Positions 1 to 7,449 of a stretch of DNA of 15,411 bases are shown here, piece after piece. The DNA is taken from assembly GCA_902464965.1 (NCBI GenBank), contig CABQLI010000055.1, positions 1 to 15,411 on the forward strand, given 5' to 3'. The translations under genes and the position numbers were made by a program. The stretch's first letter is position 1; each line of letters opens with the position of its first letter. The DNA comes from an uncultured Collinsella sp. GTDB taxonomy: Bacteria > Actinomycetota > Coriobacteriia > Coriobacteriales > Coriobacteriaceae. The notes under the pieces were generated by a model. It worked only from the letters and a program-made list of their open reading frames with translations. It was not told where the DNA came from and did no database searches.

Positions 1-745
1 CGAGTCACTGACCGACTGGTCGCGCCGCCCGCTGACCGATAAGCAGATTGAGTATGCGATCGATGACGTCAAGTACCTGATCGTCGCCTATACCGAGATG
101 ATGAGCCGCCTGCGCGAGCTGGGCCGTGTGGACTGGGTGCTCGACGAGCTGCGCCCGCTGGCTGACGAGTCGCACTATCGCGCCGATCGCCACGAGGCGT
201 TCCGCAAGGTCAAGCGCATCAATTCGTGCAGCCGTCATCAGCTGGGTATCGCGCGCGAGCTCGCCGCCTGGCGCGAGGACCGCGCCGAGCGGCGCAACAT
301 CCCACGCAAGTGGGTCATGTCCGACGACACGCTGCTTGCGCTCGTTAAGCGCAATCCCGTGCGCGTTGAGGAGTTCCGTAGCATTCGCGGTACCGATCAA
401 TTGGGGGAGCGCGACGTGGACGGTGCGCTCATGGCCATCAAGCGCGGTGCGAGCTGTCCGCACGATCGCCTGCCGCTCTTGGTGCGCGGACATCGTCAGA
501 TTTCGCCGGAGCTGGAGAGCGTGACTGACCTGATGTATGCGCTTATCCGCCTGGTTGCCGAGCGCTCAGGCGTTGCGACCTCGGTCATTGCCTCGCGCGA
601 TGACCTGGCCGACTACATTGAGCATCCCGAGCAGAGCCGCCTGCGCGAAGGTTGGCGCTTTGAGCTTGTGGGCTCGCGCCTGGACGATCTGCTTTCCGGC
701 AATATGGGGTTGACGGTGAAGGACGGCAAAATCGAACTCCTGTAG
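1..745 (+). CDS. rnd: Ribonuclease D-like 3'-5' exonuclease, 5' end missing
   Basis: The reading frame is open from base 2 to the TAG at 743-745, so the gene begins before the window; about 247 codons are present. The first residues contain the tract DWSRRPLTDKQIEYAIDDVKYL, whose Y-x3-D spacing is the last exonuclease motif (Exo III) of the DEDDy family, in the setting typical of RNase D. The remainder matches the helical C-terminal half of RNase D, including an HRDC-like part and the late tract GWRFELVGSRLDDLL, which resembles the family's conserved GWR-ELLG ending. RNase D trims the 3' ends of tRNA precursors and other structured RNAs in the cytoplasm. The N-terminal Exo I and Exo II motifs are outside the window, so intactness cannot be judged. 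An ATG at 98 lies inside the domain and is not the start. Confidence 0.82.
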   Translation, partial: ESLTDWSRRPLTDKQIEYAIDDVKYLIVAYTEMMSRLRELGRVDWVLDELRPLADESHYRADRHEAFRKVKRINSCSRHQLGIARELAAWREDRAERRNIPRKWVMSDDTLLALVKRNPVRVEEFRSIRGTDQLGERDVDGALMAIKRGASCPHDRLPLLVRGHRQISPELESVTDLMYALIRLVAERSGVATSVIASRDDLADYIEHPEQSRLREGWRFELVGSRLDDLLSGNMGLTVKDGKIELL

Positions 746-809
746 GGAAGCCTAGCCGGTTGAGTGGGTAAAATGCCTCCAACGTGTAACTCGACTCGGA
801 GGAATTCGC

Positions 810-1514
810 ATGCCTTATTACTATGGATACGGCTTTGGCATCGACCCGCTGTACCTGCTGGTTGTTCTTGTCTGCACGGTGCTTGGCCTTGCCGCACAGA
901 ACTATATCAACTCGACGTACAAAACCTGGTCCAAGGTTCGCTCGGACGGCGATACGGGTGCCACAGTCGCTCGCCGCATGCTCGATGCCAACGGTTGTAG
1001 CGCCGTGGGTATCAAGGGTGTCGCTGGCGAGCTCACCGACCATTACAACCCGCAGGACAACAACCTGTATCTGTCGGATGCCAACCGTTCGGGCGGTTCG
1101 GTCGCAAGCGTTGCCGTCGCCTGCCACGAGGCGGGCCATGCCGCCCAGCGTCAAAGCGGCTATGCCATGATGAAAGTACGTACCGCCCTCGTGCCGGTCG
1201 TCAACTTTACCCAGAACACCTGGACCATCGTGTTACTCTTGGGCCTGTTTATGAACATTGCCGGGCTCACGACCCTCGCGTTGATCTTCTTCTCGTTTAG
1301 TGTGCTGTTCCAACTCGTTACGTTGCCTGTCGAGATTGACGCCAGCCGACGTGCTGTGGCGTACATCGAGCAGTCGGGCATGAGCTCCAAGCAGGTCAAC
1401 GGCGCCAAGAAGGTACTGACGGCAGCCGCGCTTACCTATGTGGCTGCAGCGCTCACTTCGATCATTCAGTTGCTCTACCTTATGGCTCGCTACAACAGAA
1501 ACTCCAACCGATAA
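810..1514 (+). CDS. Membrane-bound neutral zinc metallopeptidase, YugP type (Zn_peptidase_2 family)
   Basis: A 234-residue protein with an N-terminal membrane segment (about residues 13-30), a cytosolic or lumenal stretch, the zinc-peptidase motif HEAGH at residues 106-110, two hydrophobic segments (about 138-172) and a last one near 203-224. The tract LPVEIDASRRA (about 172-182) is characteristic of the YugP/DUF family, and its Glu is a plausible third zinc ligand. Length is normal for the family. The start is supported by GGAGG at 799-803, seven bases before the ATG. Physiological substrates of this family are not well established. It follows the RNase D gene by 64 bp, where a TAAAAT at 769-774 could be a -10 box but has no good -35. 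A GC-rich hairpin follows the stop. I am confident of the family, not of the biological role. Confidence 0.88.
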   Translation: MPYYYGYGFGIDPLYLLVVLVCTVLGLAAQNYINSTYKTWSKVRSDGDTGATVARRMLDANGCSAVGIKGVAGELTDHYNPQDNNLYLSDANRSGGSVASVAVACHEAGHAAQRQSGYAMMKVRTALVPVVNFTQNTWTIVLLLGLFMNIAGLTTLALIFFSFSVLFQLVTLPVEIDASRRAVAYIEQSGMSSKQVNGAKKVLTAAALTYVAAALTSIIQLLYLMARYNRNSNR

Positions 1515-1530
1515 CAAATGGGACAGGCAG

Positions 1531-1560
1531 GCGCCGCGGGGATTCGTGTCCTCGCGGCGC
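1531..1560 (+). terminator. GC-rich hairpin after the zinc peptidase gene
   Basis: Arms 1531-1542 and 1549-1560 form a 12-bp stem with one G-U wobble and a 6-base loop, beginning 16 bases after the TAA. The following bases (TGTACTATGT) contain no real T-tract, so this may be a weak or factor-assisted terminator. Confidence 0.45.
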
Positions 1561-1629
1561 TGTACTATGTGTTGGACTTAATTTCGCACGGGGCCGGAGC
1601 CTCTGTGCTCGATAACGAAAGGAGGCTGC

Positions 1630-3081
1630 GTGGCAGGCTGGAACCTAACCGGTAATGCCGTTTCCGCCGAGTTCGACGGTTCGGACGAGCAAGAGCGCAA
1701 GGAGCTCAGCGTGAGCCAGGCGGTGGAGATTGCCGCCGGTGCGCTCGATGCCATTCCGCAGCTGAGCGTCTTGGGCGAGGTCACGGGTTTTCGTGGTCCT
1801 AACGCCCGAAGCGGCCACTGCTATTTCCAGATCAAGGACGATTCGGCCGCCGTTGACTGCATCATTTGGAAGGGTGCCTATCTCAAGCGCACGTTCGATC
1901 TGCGCGACGGTATGCAGGTGAGCTTTAAGGGCAGCTTCAATCTCTATAAGGCTACGGGCCGCATGAGCTTTGTCGCTCGCTCGTTTTCGCTGGCGGGGGA
2001 GGGTCTGCTGCGTCAACAAGTGGCGCAACTGGCCGAAAAGCTACGCCGTGAGGGTCTGATGGACGAAGCGCGCAAGCGCCGCATCCCGGTGTTCTGCTCC
2101 CGCGTGGCGGTCGTCACCTCGCTTTCGGGTGCCGTAATCGACGACGTCAAGCGCACATTGCGTCGTCGCAACCCGCTCGTCGAGCTCGTCTGCGTGGGTG
2201 CCAAGGTACAAGGCGAGGGTGCGCCGACAGAGCTCATTGAGGGCCTGCGCCGCGCCGCTTCCATTACGCCGGCGCCCGACTGTATTTTGTTGGTGCGCGG
2301 CGGCGGCTCCTTTGAGGACCTCATGACCTTTAATGACGAGGAGCTTGCCCGCGCGGTGGCGGCTTGTCCCGTGCCCGTGGTGACCGGCATTGGCCATGAG
2401 CCCGATACCTCGATTTGCGACATGGTGAGCGACCGTCGCGCCTCCACGCCTACGGCGGCGGCCGAATCGGTGGCGCCGGCTATGACGGAGTTGGCCGATG
2501 TGCTCGAGGCGCGCTATCAACGTCTGGGTGCTGCGATGGCATCGATGATTGGGTCGGCCCAGGTCGACCTGGAGATGCTCAACCAGCGCGGTCGTCGTGC
2601 CTGGGACACCTATACGGCTCGCTTGGGCGATGCGCTCGATGCGGCTGCGTGCCGCCCGTGCCTCAACGACCCAACTTTTATGCTCGAGCGTCGCGAGTCT
2701 GAGCTTGCCCTGACTGCCGATCGTCTGTCCGGCGCCATAGCGCGTTCGGTTGGGGCCTTCCGTTCCAACTTCGAGCGTCTGCCCGAGCGCTTGATCGCAA
2801 GCACCTCAGGACTCGATGGCAAGCGCCATGCGCTCACGCTCGCAAGCTCCCGCCTGGAGCATCAGGGGCGCACGATGCTCAGCAAACCCGCGTCCGACTT
2901 GGGCCGTGCGGCGGCCTCACTCGATGCCCTGTCGCCGCTCAAGGTGCTTGCCCGTGGTTATTCCATCGCGTACAGCGATGATGGGGTGGCTACGAGCGCC
3001 AAGACCTTTAAGCCGGGCGACGCCATCCGCGTGCGCATGGCAGACGGTAACGTTGCGGCAACGGTCGATACGGTCGAGTAG
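1630..3081 (+). CDS. xseA: Exodeoxyribonuclease VII large subunit
   Basis: Catalytic subunit of exonuclease VII, which degrades single-stranded DNA from both ends to short acid-soluble oligonucleotides in DNA repair. The 483-residue protein has an N-terminal OB fold (about residues 28-120, with the family signature LGEVTGF followed by SGHCYFQIKD) that binds ssDNA, then the catalytic domain. This domain shows RRNP at 179-182, RGGGS at 223-227 and GIGHEPD at 253-259 followed by D-VSDRRASTPTAAAE, the hallmark of the family. A helical C-terminal region follows, with a final small domain ending PGDAIRVRMADG. The GTG start has an AAAGGAGG Shine-Dalgarno four to five bases upstream. It gives about 25 residues ahead of the usual N-terminus, so an internal start near the LSVSQ tract cannot be excluded. 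xseB follows 42 bp downstream. Confidence 0.95.
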   Translation: MAGWNLTGNAVSAEFDGSDEQERKELSVSQAVEIAAGALDAIPQLSVLGEVTGFRGPNARSGHCYFQIKDDSAAVDCIIWKGAYLKRTFDLRDGMQVSFKGSFNLYKATGRMSFVARSFSLAGEGLLRQQVAQLAEKLRREGLMDEARKRRIPVFCSRVAVVTSLSGAVIDDVKRTLRRRNPLVELVCVGAKVQGEGAPTELIEGLRRAASITPAPDCILLVRGGGSFEDLMTFNDEELARAVAACPVPVVTGIGHEPDTSICDMVSDRRASTPTAAAESVAPAMTELADVLEARYQRLGAAMASMIGSAQVDLEMLNQRGRRAWDTYTARLGDALDAAACRPCLNDPTFMLERRESELALTADRLSGAIARSVGAFRSNFERLPERLIASTSGLDGKRHALTLASSRLEHQGRTMLSKPASDLGRAAASLDALSPLKVLARGYSIAYSDDGVATSAKTFKPGDAIRVRMADGNVAATVDTVE

Positions 3082-3123
3082 GCCGCGTTTCATAGCGATA
3101 AACCTTTAGGAAAGGAAACAGAT

Positions 3124-3390
3124 ATGGCAGAGAAGACCCCGGTCGAGCAGCTTACGTACAAGCAGGCCTCGCAGGAGCTGGAGCTCATCATTCGCAGCTT
3201 GGAGTCGGGCGATATGGAGCTCGAGGAGTCGCTCGAGAGCTATACCCGCGGCGTCGAGCTCCTCAAGAGCCTGCGCACCCGCCTGTCCGATGCCGAGCAG
3301 AAGGTCTCGGTGCTTCTTAAGGACGTCGACGGCAACGACGTGCTCGCCGACGGCGAAGCCGCCAATACGGACGACAACCTCTCGTTCTAA
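3124..3390 (+). CDS. xseB: Exodeoxyribonuclease VII small subunit
   Basis: An 88-residue protein with the typical two-helix, acid-rich small-subunit pattern: YKQASQELELIIRSLESGDMELEESLESYTRGVELL (residues about 12-47), then a helix ending in DAEQKV and a disordered acidic tail. Several small subunits bind each XseA and are needed for a functional enzyme. The ATG is preceded by AGGAAAGGA (3109-3117). It lies directly behind xseA with no terminator between, so the two are probably co-transcribed and made together. Confidence 0.93.
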   Translation: MAEKTPVEQLTYKQASQELELIIRSLESGDMELEESLESYTRGVELLKSLRTRLSDAEQKVSVLLKDVDGNDVLADGEAANTDDNLSF

Positions 3391-3410
3391 CCATCCCGAC
3401 CAAATATAAT
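3382..3410 (+). promoter_or_regulatory. Possible promoter for the HIT gene
   Basis: A perfect TATAAT lies at 3405-3410, 29 bp before the ATG of the HIT gene. The hexamer 17 bp upstream (TCGTTC, 3382-3387) is a poor -35 match and overlaps the end of xseB. The gene may have its own start in addition to read-through from xseAB. Confidence 0.4.
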
Positions 3411-3439
3411 TGCCTTGGTCTGTGAGAAAGGAACCAACC

Positions 3440-3775
3440 ATGTGTGATTGCATCTTCTGCAAAATTGCCAACCACGAGATCCCCTCGACCGTCGTCTACG
3501 AGGATGACCAGGTCATCGCGTTCGACGACCTCAATCCCCAGGCGCCGGTCCACACGCTCGTGATCCCCAAGAAGCACTACAGTGACATCGCCGATAACGT
3601 GCCCGCCGAGACCATGGGCGCCATGGCCCACGCCATCCAGGAGGTCGCCAAGGCCAAGGGTCTGGAGGACGGTTTCCGCGTCATCTCCAACAAGGGCGTC
3701 AACGCCGGTCAGACCGTCATGCACTTCCACATGCACGTCCTCGGCGGCAAGAACCTGGGCGAGAACCTCATCTGA
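3440..3775 (+). CDS. HIT-family nucleotide hydrolase (Hint/HinT-like)
   Basis: The 111-residue protein is the usual Hint length. It begins with a CIFCKI zinc-type CxxC (Cys4 and Cys7), continues through the conserved tract AFDDLNPQAPVHTLVIPKKH (about 27-46), and ends with the histidine triad HFHMHV at 95-100, in which the middle His (97) is the expected nucleophile. Family members hydrolyse phosphoramidate or other substituted AMP and GMP compounds. The start at 3440 is chosen because the Cys-rich family N-terminus begins there and AAAGGA lies at 3427-3432; an in-frame upstream ATG at 3410 sits inside the probable -10 box. No terminator is seen before the LysR-type gene 41 bp downstream. Confidence 0.93.
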   Translation: MCDCIFCKIANHEIPSTVVYEDDQVIAFDDLNPQAPVHTLVIPKKHYSDIADNVPAETMGAMAHAIQEVAKAKGLEDGFRVISNKGVNAGQTVMHFHMHVLGGKNLGENLI

Positions 3776-3816
3776 GGACGCACGGCCCGTCGCCTTGGCT
3801 GCCTTTGGAGTAACCT

Positions 3817-4707
3817 ATGCAGTTTTCTCAACTCGAATACCTTCAAGCGGTAGCGAACTACGGCGGCGTGCGCAAAGCGGCTCGCGCCGTTCACGTGAGC
3901 CCACAGGCTGTCTCGTCGGCAATTAAGAAACTGGAGTCTGAGTATCAGATCGTTTTGCTCAATCGATCGGCGGGGGAGGCTGTTTTGTCTCCGGCGGGCA
4001 GAGAATTTGCGCGTCGTGCACGCGTGATCCTGGCACAAGTCGACGATCTCAAAAAGTACACCCAATCGGGGAACGGTGGCGTTTCGCCCGACGGCCACTT
4101 TCGTCTTTACGTCCCCTGTCTTCACGGGCGGGGGCGTCTTTTTTCCGAAAACTGGTACGACTCGTTTGAAAGCTCGCACCCTCAGATTCACCTTGATGTG
4201 TGGCATCAGCCAACGGCTACATGCTTTGAATCACTTGTGCTTGGCATTTCGGATGCGGCCATCTCATTTGAGGAACCAAGGGACAGTGTCCTTTCTTCGA
4301 AATACTTGGGTGAAAAGGAGCTCAAGGTTCTTTCGTGCCCAGCGGGTCATCAATCTGTGGGTGCTATGACCGTTCGTGAGTTACTGGGCGGCAGGTTAGC
4401 TGTTCCCATTAATTTGTCGCCCTGTCTCAATGCGATCAATCAATGCCCCGAAGCTCAGCTGGTTAATTTCCGCTTCCGCGACGTCGAATACGGAAACAGA
4501 GCGCAGGCTGAGTTTCTTCAAGCCGGGGGATTGATATTGGGTTTTTCTGGCTCTTCTCTCGCATCAGATGGGTCGGAAGTGAGCGAGTACTCTATTGAAG
4601 GTTCGCATGACGTAGCCTTGCCCATCTACTTTTGCTATCGACAAAATGCCTGGACCGATCGACACCAGACGGTATTTCTTCACCTATTGCGTCATCTTGC
4701 TTCGTGA
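3817..4707 (+). CDS. LysR-family transcriptional regulator
   Basis: A 296-residue protein of typical LysR length. The N-terminal winged helix-turn-helix (residues about 1-65) shows the family pattern FSQLEYLQAVANYGGVRKAARAVHVSPQAVSSAIKKLE, then LLNRSAGEAVLSPAGREFARRAR, leading into the linker helix. The C-terminal effector domain (about 90-296) is divergent and contains several Cys residues; the ligand cannot be read from sequence. GGAG at 3807-3810 supports the ATG. Codon use is clearly less C-ending than in xseAB, HIT or ackA, and the gene looks lower in GC. It is followed on the same strand by an MFS transporter, its likely target, with a dyad sequence in the gap. The regulatory link is inferred from position only. 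Confidence 0.9.
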   Translation: MQFSQLEYLQAVANYGGVRKAARAVHVSPQAVSSAIKKLESEYQIVLLNRSAGEAVLSPAGREFARRARVILAQVDDLKKYTQSGNGGVSPDGHFRLYVPCLHGRGRLFSENWYDSFESSHPQIHLDVWHQPTATCFESLVLGISDAAISFEEPRDSVLSSKYLGEKELKVLSCPAGHQSVGAMTVRELLGGRLAVPINLSPCLNAINQCPEAQLVNFRFRDVEYGNRAQAEFLQAGGLILGFSGSSLASDGSEVSEYSIEGSHDVALPIYFCYRQNAWTDRHQTVFLHLLRHLAS

Positions 4708-4721
4708 GGCCATTTGGCCTC
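4706..4721 (+). terminator. Short hairpin at the LysR gene stop
   Basis: GAGGCC (4706-4711) pairs with GGCCTC (4716-4721) around a 4-base loop, overlapping the TGA stop codon. There is no T-tract after it, so termination is doubtful. Confidence 0.3.
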
Positions 4722-4725
4722 GTGT

Positions 4726-4744
4726 CGTCAAGTGAATGTTGACG
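4726..4744. promoter_or_regulatory. Dyad CGTCAA-N7-TTGACG upstream of the MFS gene, candidate operator
   Basis: Perfect 6-bp arms at 4726-4731 and 4739-4744 flank a 7-base centre, about 83 bp before the MFS start. LysR-type proteins bind interrupted dyads of this general kind, commonly T-N11-A, and this one lies between a LysR gene and its presumed target. The right arm, TTGACG, also resembles a -35 box, but no good -10 is found 16-18 bp beyond it. A second small hairpin is an alternative reading. Confidence 0.35.
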
Positions 4745-4826
4745 CCTTGTAACACATGACTGACGGCTTTGCCCTCATGCTTTTCCAAGATTTCGGTTTG
4801 GGCTATTGGCTCTTGGAGGGCGGAGC

Positions 4827-5987
4827 ATGAAAAACCGTACGGTTTTGCTTTATATGACATTCGTTTTTCTGTCGAACTTCAGCACCATCTTGTATTTTCT
4901 AACTGTCTACCTTGAGTTCATCGGGCTTTCGATGGTAGCGATCTCTAGCATGATGATTGCCTACCAAGTGAGCAAGTTCATCCTTGAAGTTCCCACTGGC
5001 TATATTGCTGATAGGTTTGGACGAAAGACCAGCGGTCTCGTTGGCGTCGTGGGAATGCTTGGATACTACGCCGCCCTGCTTCTCGTCCGTTCTCCTCTGC
5101 TTTTAATCGGCGCGTTTGCTCTCAAAGGTTTTGCCGTTGCATGTGTGAGCGGATCCATAGAAGCGATTTACATTGACAGCGTCTCTCAGGACCAGCTCGT
5201 AAGACTTAATGTCGTTGAGCGATTTGTTTTCTATGCCTCTTATGCCATCTCCGCTTGTGTGGGCGGCTTCATTTCGTCCGTCGGTGCATACCTCATTGGT
5301 CTTTCGGCAGATATCATCGCAATGGTGCTGACGTTGGTTGTCGTTGTCTGCATTCCTGAGATGCGAAGAGGGAGCACTGCGGCGACACCTGAGCGTGGGA
5401 TTAGCCCGAAGATGATCGGTGCTGCTATTGCGTGTAATGGCATTCTTCGGTCAGCGTTCATCATGGACTGTTCTCAGGCATTTGCCTTTGTCGCTCTGGA
5501 AGACTTTTTCTCACTGTTGCTTGCGGGTCGCGGAATGAGTGCCGTCGCTTCGGGCGTGACCATTGCGGCCCAGCTCCTTGCCTCCGCCTCCATAGGGTTT
5601 ATTGTGCCCAGTGTGAATGCTCGTGTCGACAAGGGCCGTTTTGCGCGTATTTGCGGCATCATTCACTTAGCATTGACAGCTTTGTTTTTGATTCACCTTA
5701 CTCCGGCTAATTTGCTGCCCGTGTTCTATGTGCTGCAGGAGGTCGCTTACTCGTTATTTGCTCCAATTAAATACTCAATTTTTCAAAATGCTGCCGATTC
5801 ATCGATGCGCTGTTCGCTGATTTCGGTTCAAAGCCAGATGGTGGCGGTGGGTGCCATCCTTTTCTATCTGTTCAATGCTGCATTGAGCAGCATCGCGGGC
5901 ATTCGAGTCATATTGCTTGTCGCGCTCGGGATCTCTTCTTTGGTGTATATCCCCGCGCTCTTTCGTCTTACCAGTCAAAGGACATGA
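4827..5987 (+). CDS. Major facilitator superfamily transporter
   Basis: About 386 residues, very hydrophobic, with roughly 12 predicted membrane segments. Loop 2-3 carries the MFS signature GYIADRFGRKTS (residues about 58-69), preceded by LEVPTG, a pattern common in drug/metabolite efflux members of the superfamily. The start at ATG 4827 is preferred over an upstream in-frame TTG because GGAGGG at 4815-4820 is well spaced for it. Composition is less GC-biased than the flanking metabolic genes, like the LysR gene before it. The substrate is unknown. A strong hairpin follows the stop by 33 bp. Confidence 0.88.
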   Translation: MKNRTVLLYMTFVFLSNFSTILYFLTVYLEFIGLSMVAISSMMIAYQVSKFILEVPTGYIADRFGRKTSGLVGVVGMLGYYAALLLVRSPLLLIGAFALKGFAVACVSGSIEAIYIDSVSQDQLVRLNVVERFVFYASYAISACVGGFISSVGAYLIGLSADIIAMVLTLVVVVCIPEMRRGSTAATPERGISPKMIGAAIACNGILRSAFIMDCSQAFAFVALEDFFSLLLAGRGMSAVASGVTIAAQLLASASIGFIVPSVNARVDKGRFARICGIIHLALTALFLIHLTPANLLPVFYVLQEVAYSLFAPIKYSIFQNAADSSMRCSLISVQSQMVAVGAILFYLFNAALSSIAGIRVILLVALGISSLVYIPALFRLTSQRT

Positions 5988-6020
5988 GTATTCGGGCACC
6001 GATAACTTATATATCAACGC

Positions 6021-6054
6021 AATAAACCCGAGCGCGAGGGCGTTTGGGTTTATT
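6021..6054 (+). terminator. Strong hairpin between the MFS gene and ackA1
   Basis: Arms 6021-6035 and 6040-6054 form a 15-bp stem (two G-U pairs) with a 4-base loop. The outer part is AATAAACCC/GGGTTTATT, giving U-rich 3' bases. It probably ends MFS transcripts. If the acetate kinase promoter lies upstream of it, it would instead be a leader element of ackA1, whose ATG is 53 bases further on. Confidence 0.7.
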
Positions 6055-6107
6055 ATTGAAGCGTATGTAATCTGGCGGCGCCACACCGCCTGTTAGTAGG
6101 GAGACAC

Positions 6108-7286
6108 ATGAACGTTCTGGTCGTCAACGCAGGATCTTCGACCCTTAAGTATCAGGTCATCGATACCAAGACCCACAAGGTGTCCGCAAAGGGCTCCTGC
6201 GAGCGCGTCTGCTTTACCGGCGGTACCTTCACCCACGCTGCCAACGGTTCCAAGAAGGTGACCGAGAACATCGAGTTCCCCGACCACAAGGTCGCCATCG
6301 AGGTCGTCCTGAAGGACCTCGAGGCCAACGGCGTCAAGATTGAGGGCATCGGCCACCGTATCGTTCAGGGCGGTTGGTACTTCGGCGATTCCTCCCTCGT
6401 CGATGCGGACGTTCTTGCCAAGATCCGCGAGGTCGCTCCGCTCGCCCCGCTGCACAATAACCCCGAGGCCAACGTTATCGAGTACTGCCTGGAGCAGTAT
6501 CCCGATCTGCCCAACGTCACGGTCTACGACACCGCTTTCCACTTCAACATGCCCGAGGTCGCCAAGACCTACGCCCTGCCCAAGGACGTCTGCGACAAGC
6601 TGCACATCCGTAAGTACGGCGCCCACGGCACCAGCTACCGCTACATCTCCAAGAAGGTCGCCGAGATGACCAACGGCGAGGCCCGCAAGGTTGTCGTGTG
6701 CCATATCGGTTCCGGCGCTTCCCTGTGCGCCATCGAGGACGGCAAGTGCATGGACACCACCATGGGCTTGACGCCGCTCGACGGTGTCATGATGGGCACC
6801 CGCTGCGGCTCCATCGACCCTGCTACCGTGTGCTACCTGCAGCGCGAAGGCGGCTACACCTTCGACGAGGTCGACGAGATGATGAACAAGAAGTCCGGCC
6901 TTTTGGCCGTGACCGGCGGCAAGACCAACGACTGCCGCAATGTCGAGGAGCTCGCCGCTGCCGGCGACCCCGAGGCCCAGCTCGCCTTCGATATGTTCGT
7001 CTACAAGATTGCCGCCAAGGCCGCCGAGATGGCCACCTCCATGTGCGGCATGGACACCCTGGTCTTTACCGCCGGCATCGGCGAGCACGCTCCGGCCGTC
7101 CGCGCCGGCGTGGCCGATCGTCTGGCCTTTATGGGCGTCAAGATGGATCATGCCCGCAACGCCCTGCGTGGCGACGGCGCTTGGTGCCTGTCTGCCAAGG
7201 ATTCCAAGGTCAAGATCTTCGTCATCCCCACGGATGAGGAGTTCATGATCGCTTCCGACGTCGAGCGCATCGTCAACGGCAAGTAA
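6108..7286 (+). CDS. ackA: Acetate kinase, first copy, with altered nucleotide-site motifs
   Basis: A 392-residue acetate/propionate kinase, interconverting acetyl phosphate plus ADP and acetate plus ATP. Family features are present: MNVLVVNAGSSTLKYQ at the start (Asn7), IGHRIVQGG with Arg84, DTAFH with Asp141, MGTRCGSIDP with Arg232, and TDEE with Glu378. Three motifs usually invariant are changed: HLGNG reads HIGSG (200-203 region, Ser for Asn), HGTSH reads HGTSY (Tyr177), and GIGEN reads GIGEH (about residue 327). The next gene, a close paralogue, keeps all three. Codon use is extremely biased to C-ending codons, suggesting high expression. GGAG at 6099-6102 supports the ATG. It is most likely an active kinase with tuned properties, but another phosphoryl donor or substrate preference is possible. 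Confidence 0.93.
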   Translation: MNVLVVNAGSSTLKYQVIDTKTHKVSAKGSCERVCFTGGTFTHAANGSKKVTENIEFPDHKVAIEVVLKDLEANGVKIEGIGHRIVQGGWYFGDSSLVDADVLAKIREVAPLAPLHNNPEANVIEYCLEQYPDLPNVTVYDTAFHFNMPEVAKTYALPKDVCDKLHIRKYGAHGTSYRYISKKVAEMTNGEARKVVVCHIGSGASLCAIEDGKCMDTTMGLTPLDGVMMGTRCGSIDPATVCYLQREGGYTFDEVDEMMNKKSGLLAVTGGKTNDCRNVEELAAAGDPEAQLAFDMFVYKIAAKAAEMATSMCGMDTLVFTAGIGEHAPAVRAGVADRLAFMGVKMDHARNALRGDGAWCLSAKDSKVKIFVIPTDEEFMIASDVERIVNGK

Positions 7287-7298
7287 TTGCAAGAGGGG

Positions 7299-7336
7299 AG
7301 GGGACTGGATGGCCTTGTGCCGTTCAGCCCCCTTTT
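7299..7336 (+). terminator. Weak terminator-like hairpin after ackA1
   Basis: GGGG(A)CTG at 7300-7307 can pair with CAGCCCC at 7325-7331 with one bulged A and a 17-base loop; TTTT follows at 7333-7336. The stem is short, so the call is tentative. Confidence 0.3.
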
Positions 7337-7370
7337 GTGCTCTTTGGGCGAAGAGATTAATAGATATTTA

Positions 7371-7399
7371 TTGAATTCTGATAACTTCTTATTAATGAT
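7371..7399 (+). promoter_or_regulatory. Possible promoter for ackA2
   Basis: In an AT-rich patch (about 7355-7400) that stands out from the surrounding GC-rich DNA, TTGAAT (7371-7376) and AATGAT (7394-7399) are 17 bp apart, each matching four or more of the six consensus bases. The predicted leader is about 45 bases. The location fits a separate promoter for the second acetate kinase. Confidence 0.38.
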
Positions 7400-7449
7400 A
7401 CGGCCTCCTTATAGGTTTGCCGACCGTACTGTAATCACGAAGGAGTCTC

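Noticed and set aside
6093..7292. Long minus-strand open frame (399 codons) opposite ackA1
   Set aside because: It is the antisense shadow of a strongly codon-biased gene; its composition (repetitive Gly, Leu, Asp, Val, His) is typical of such shadows and the plus frame is unambiguous acetate kinase.
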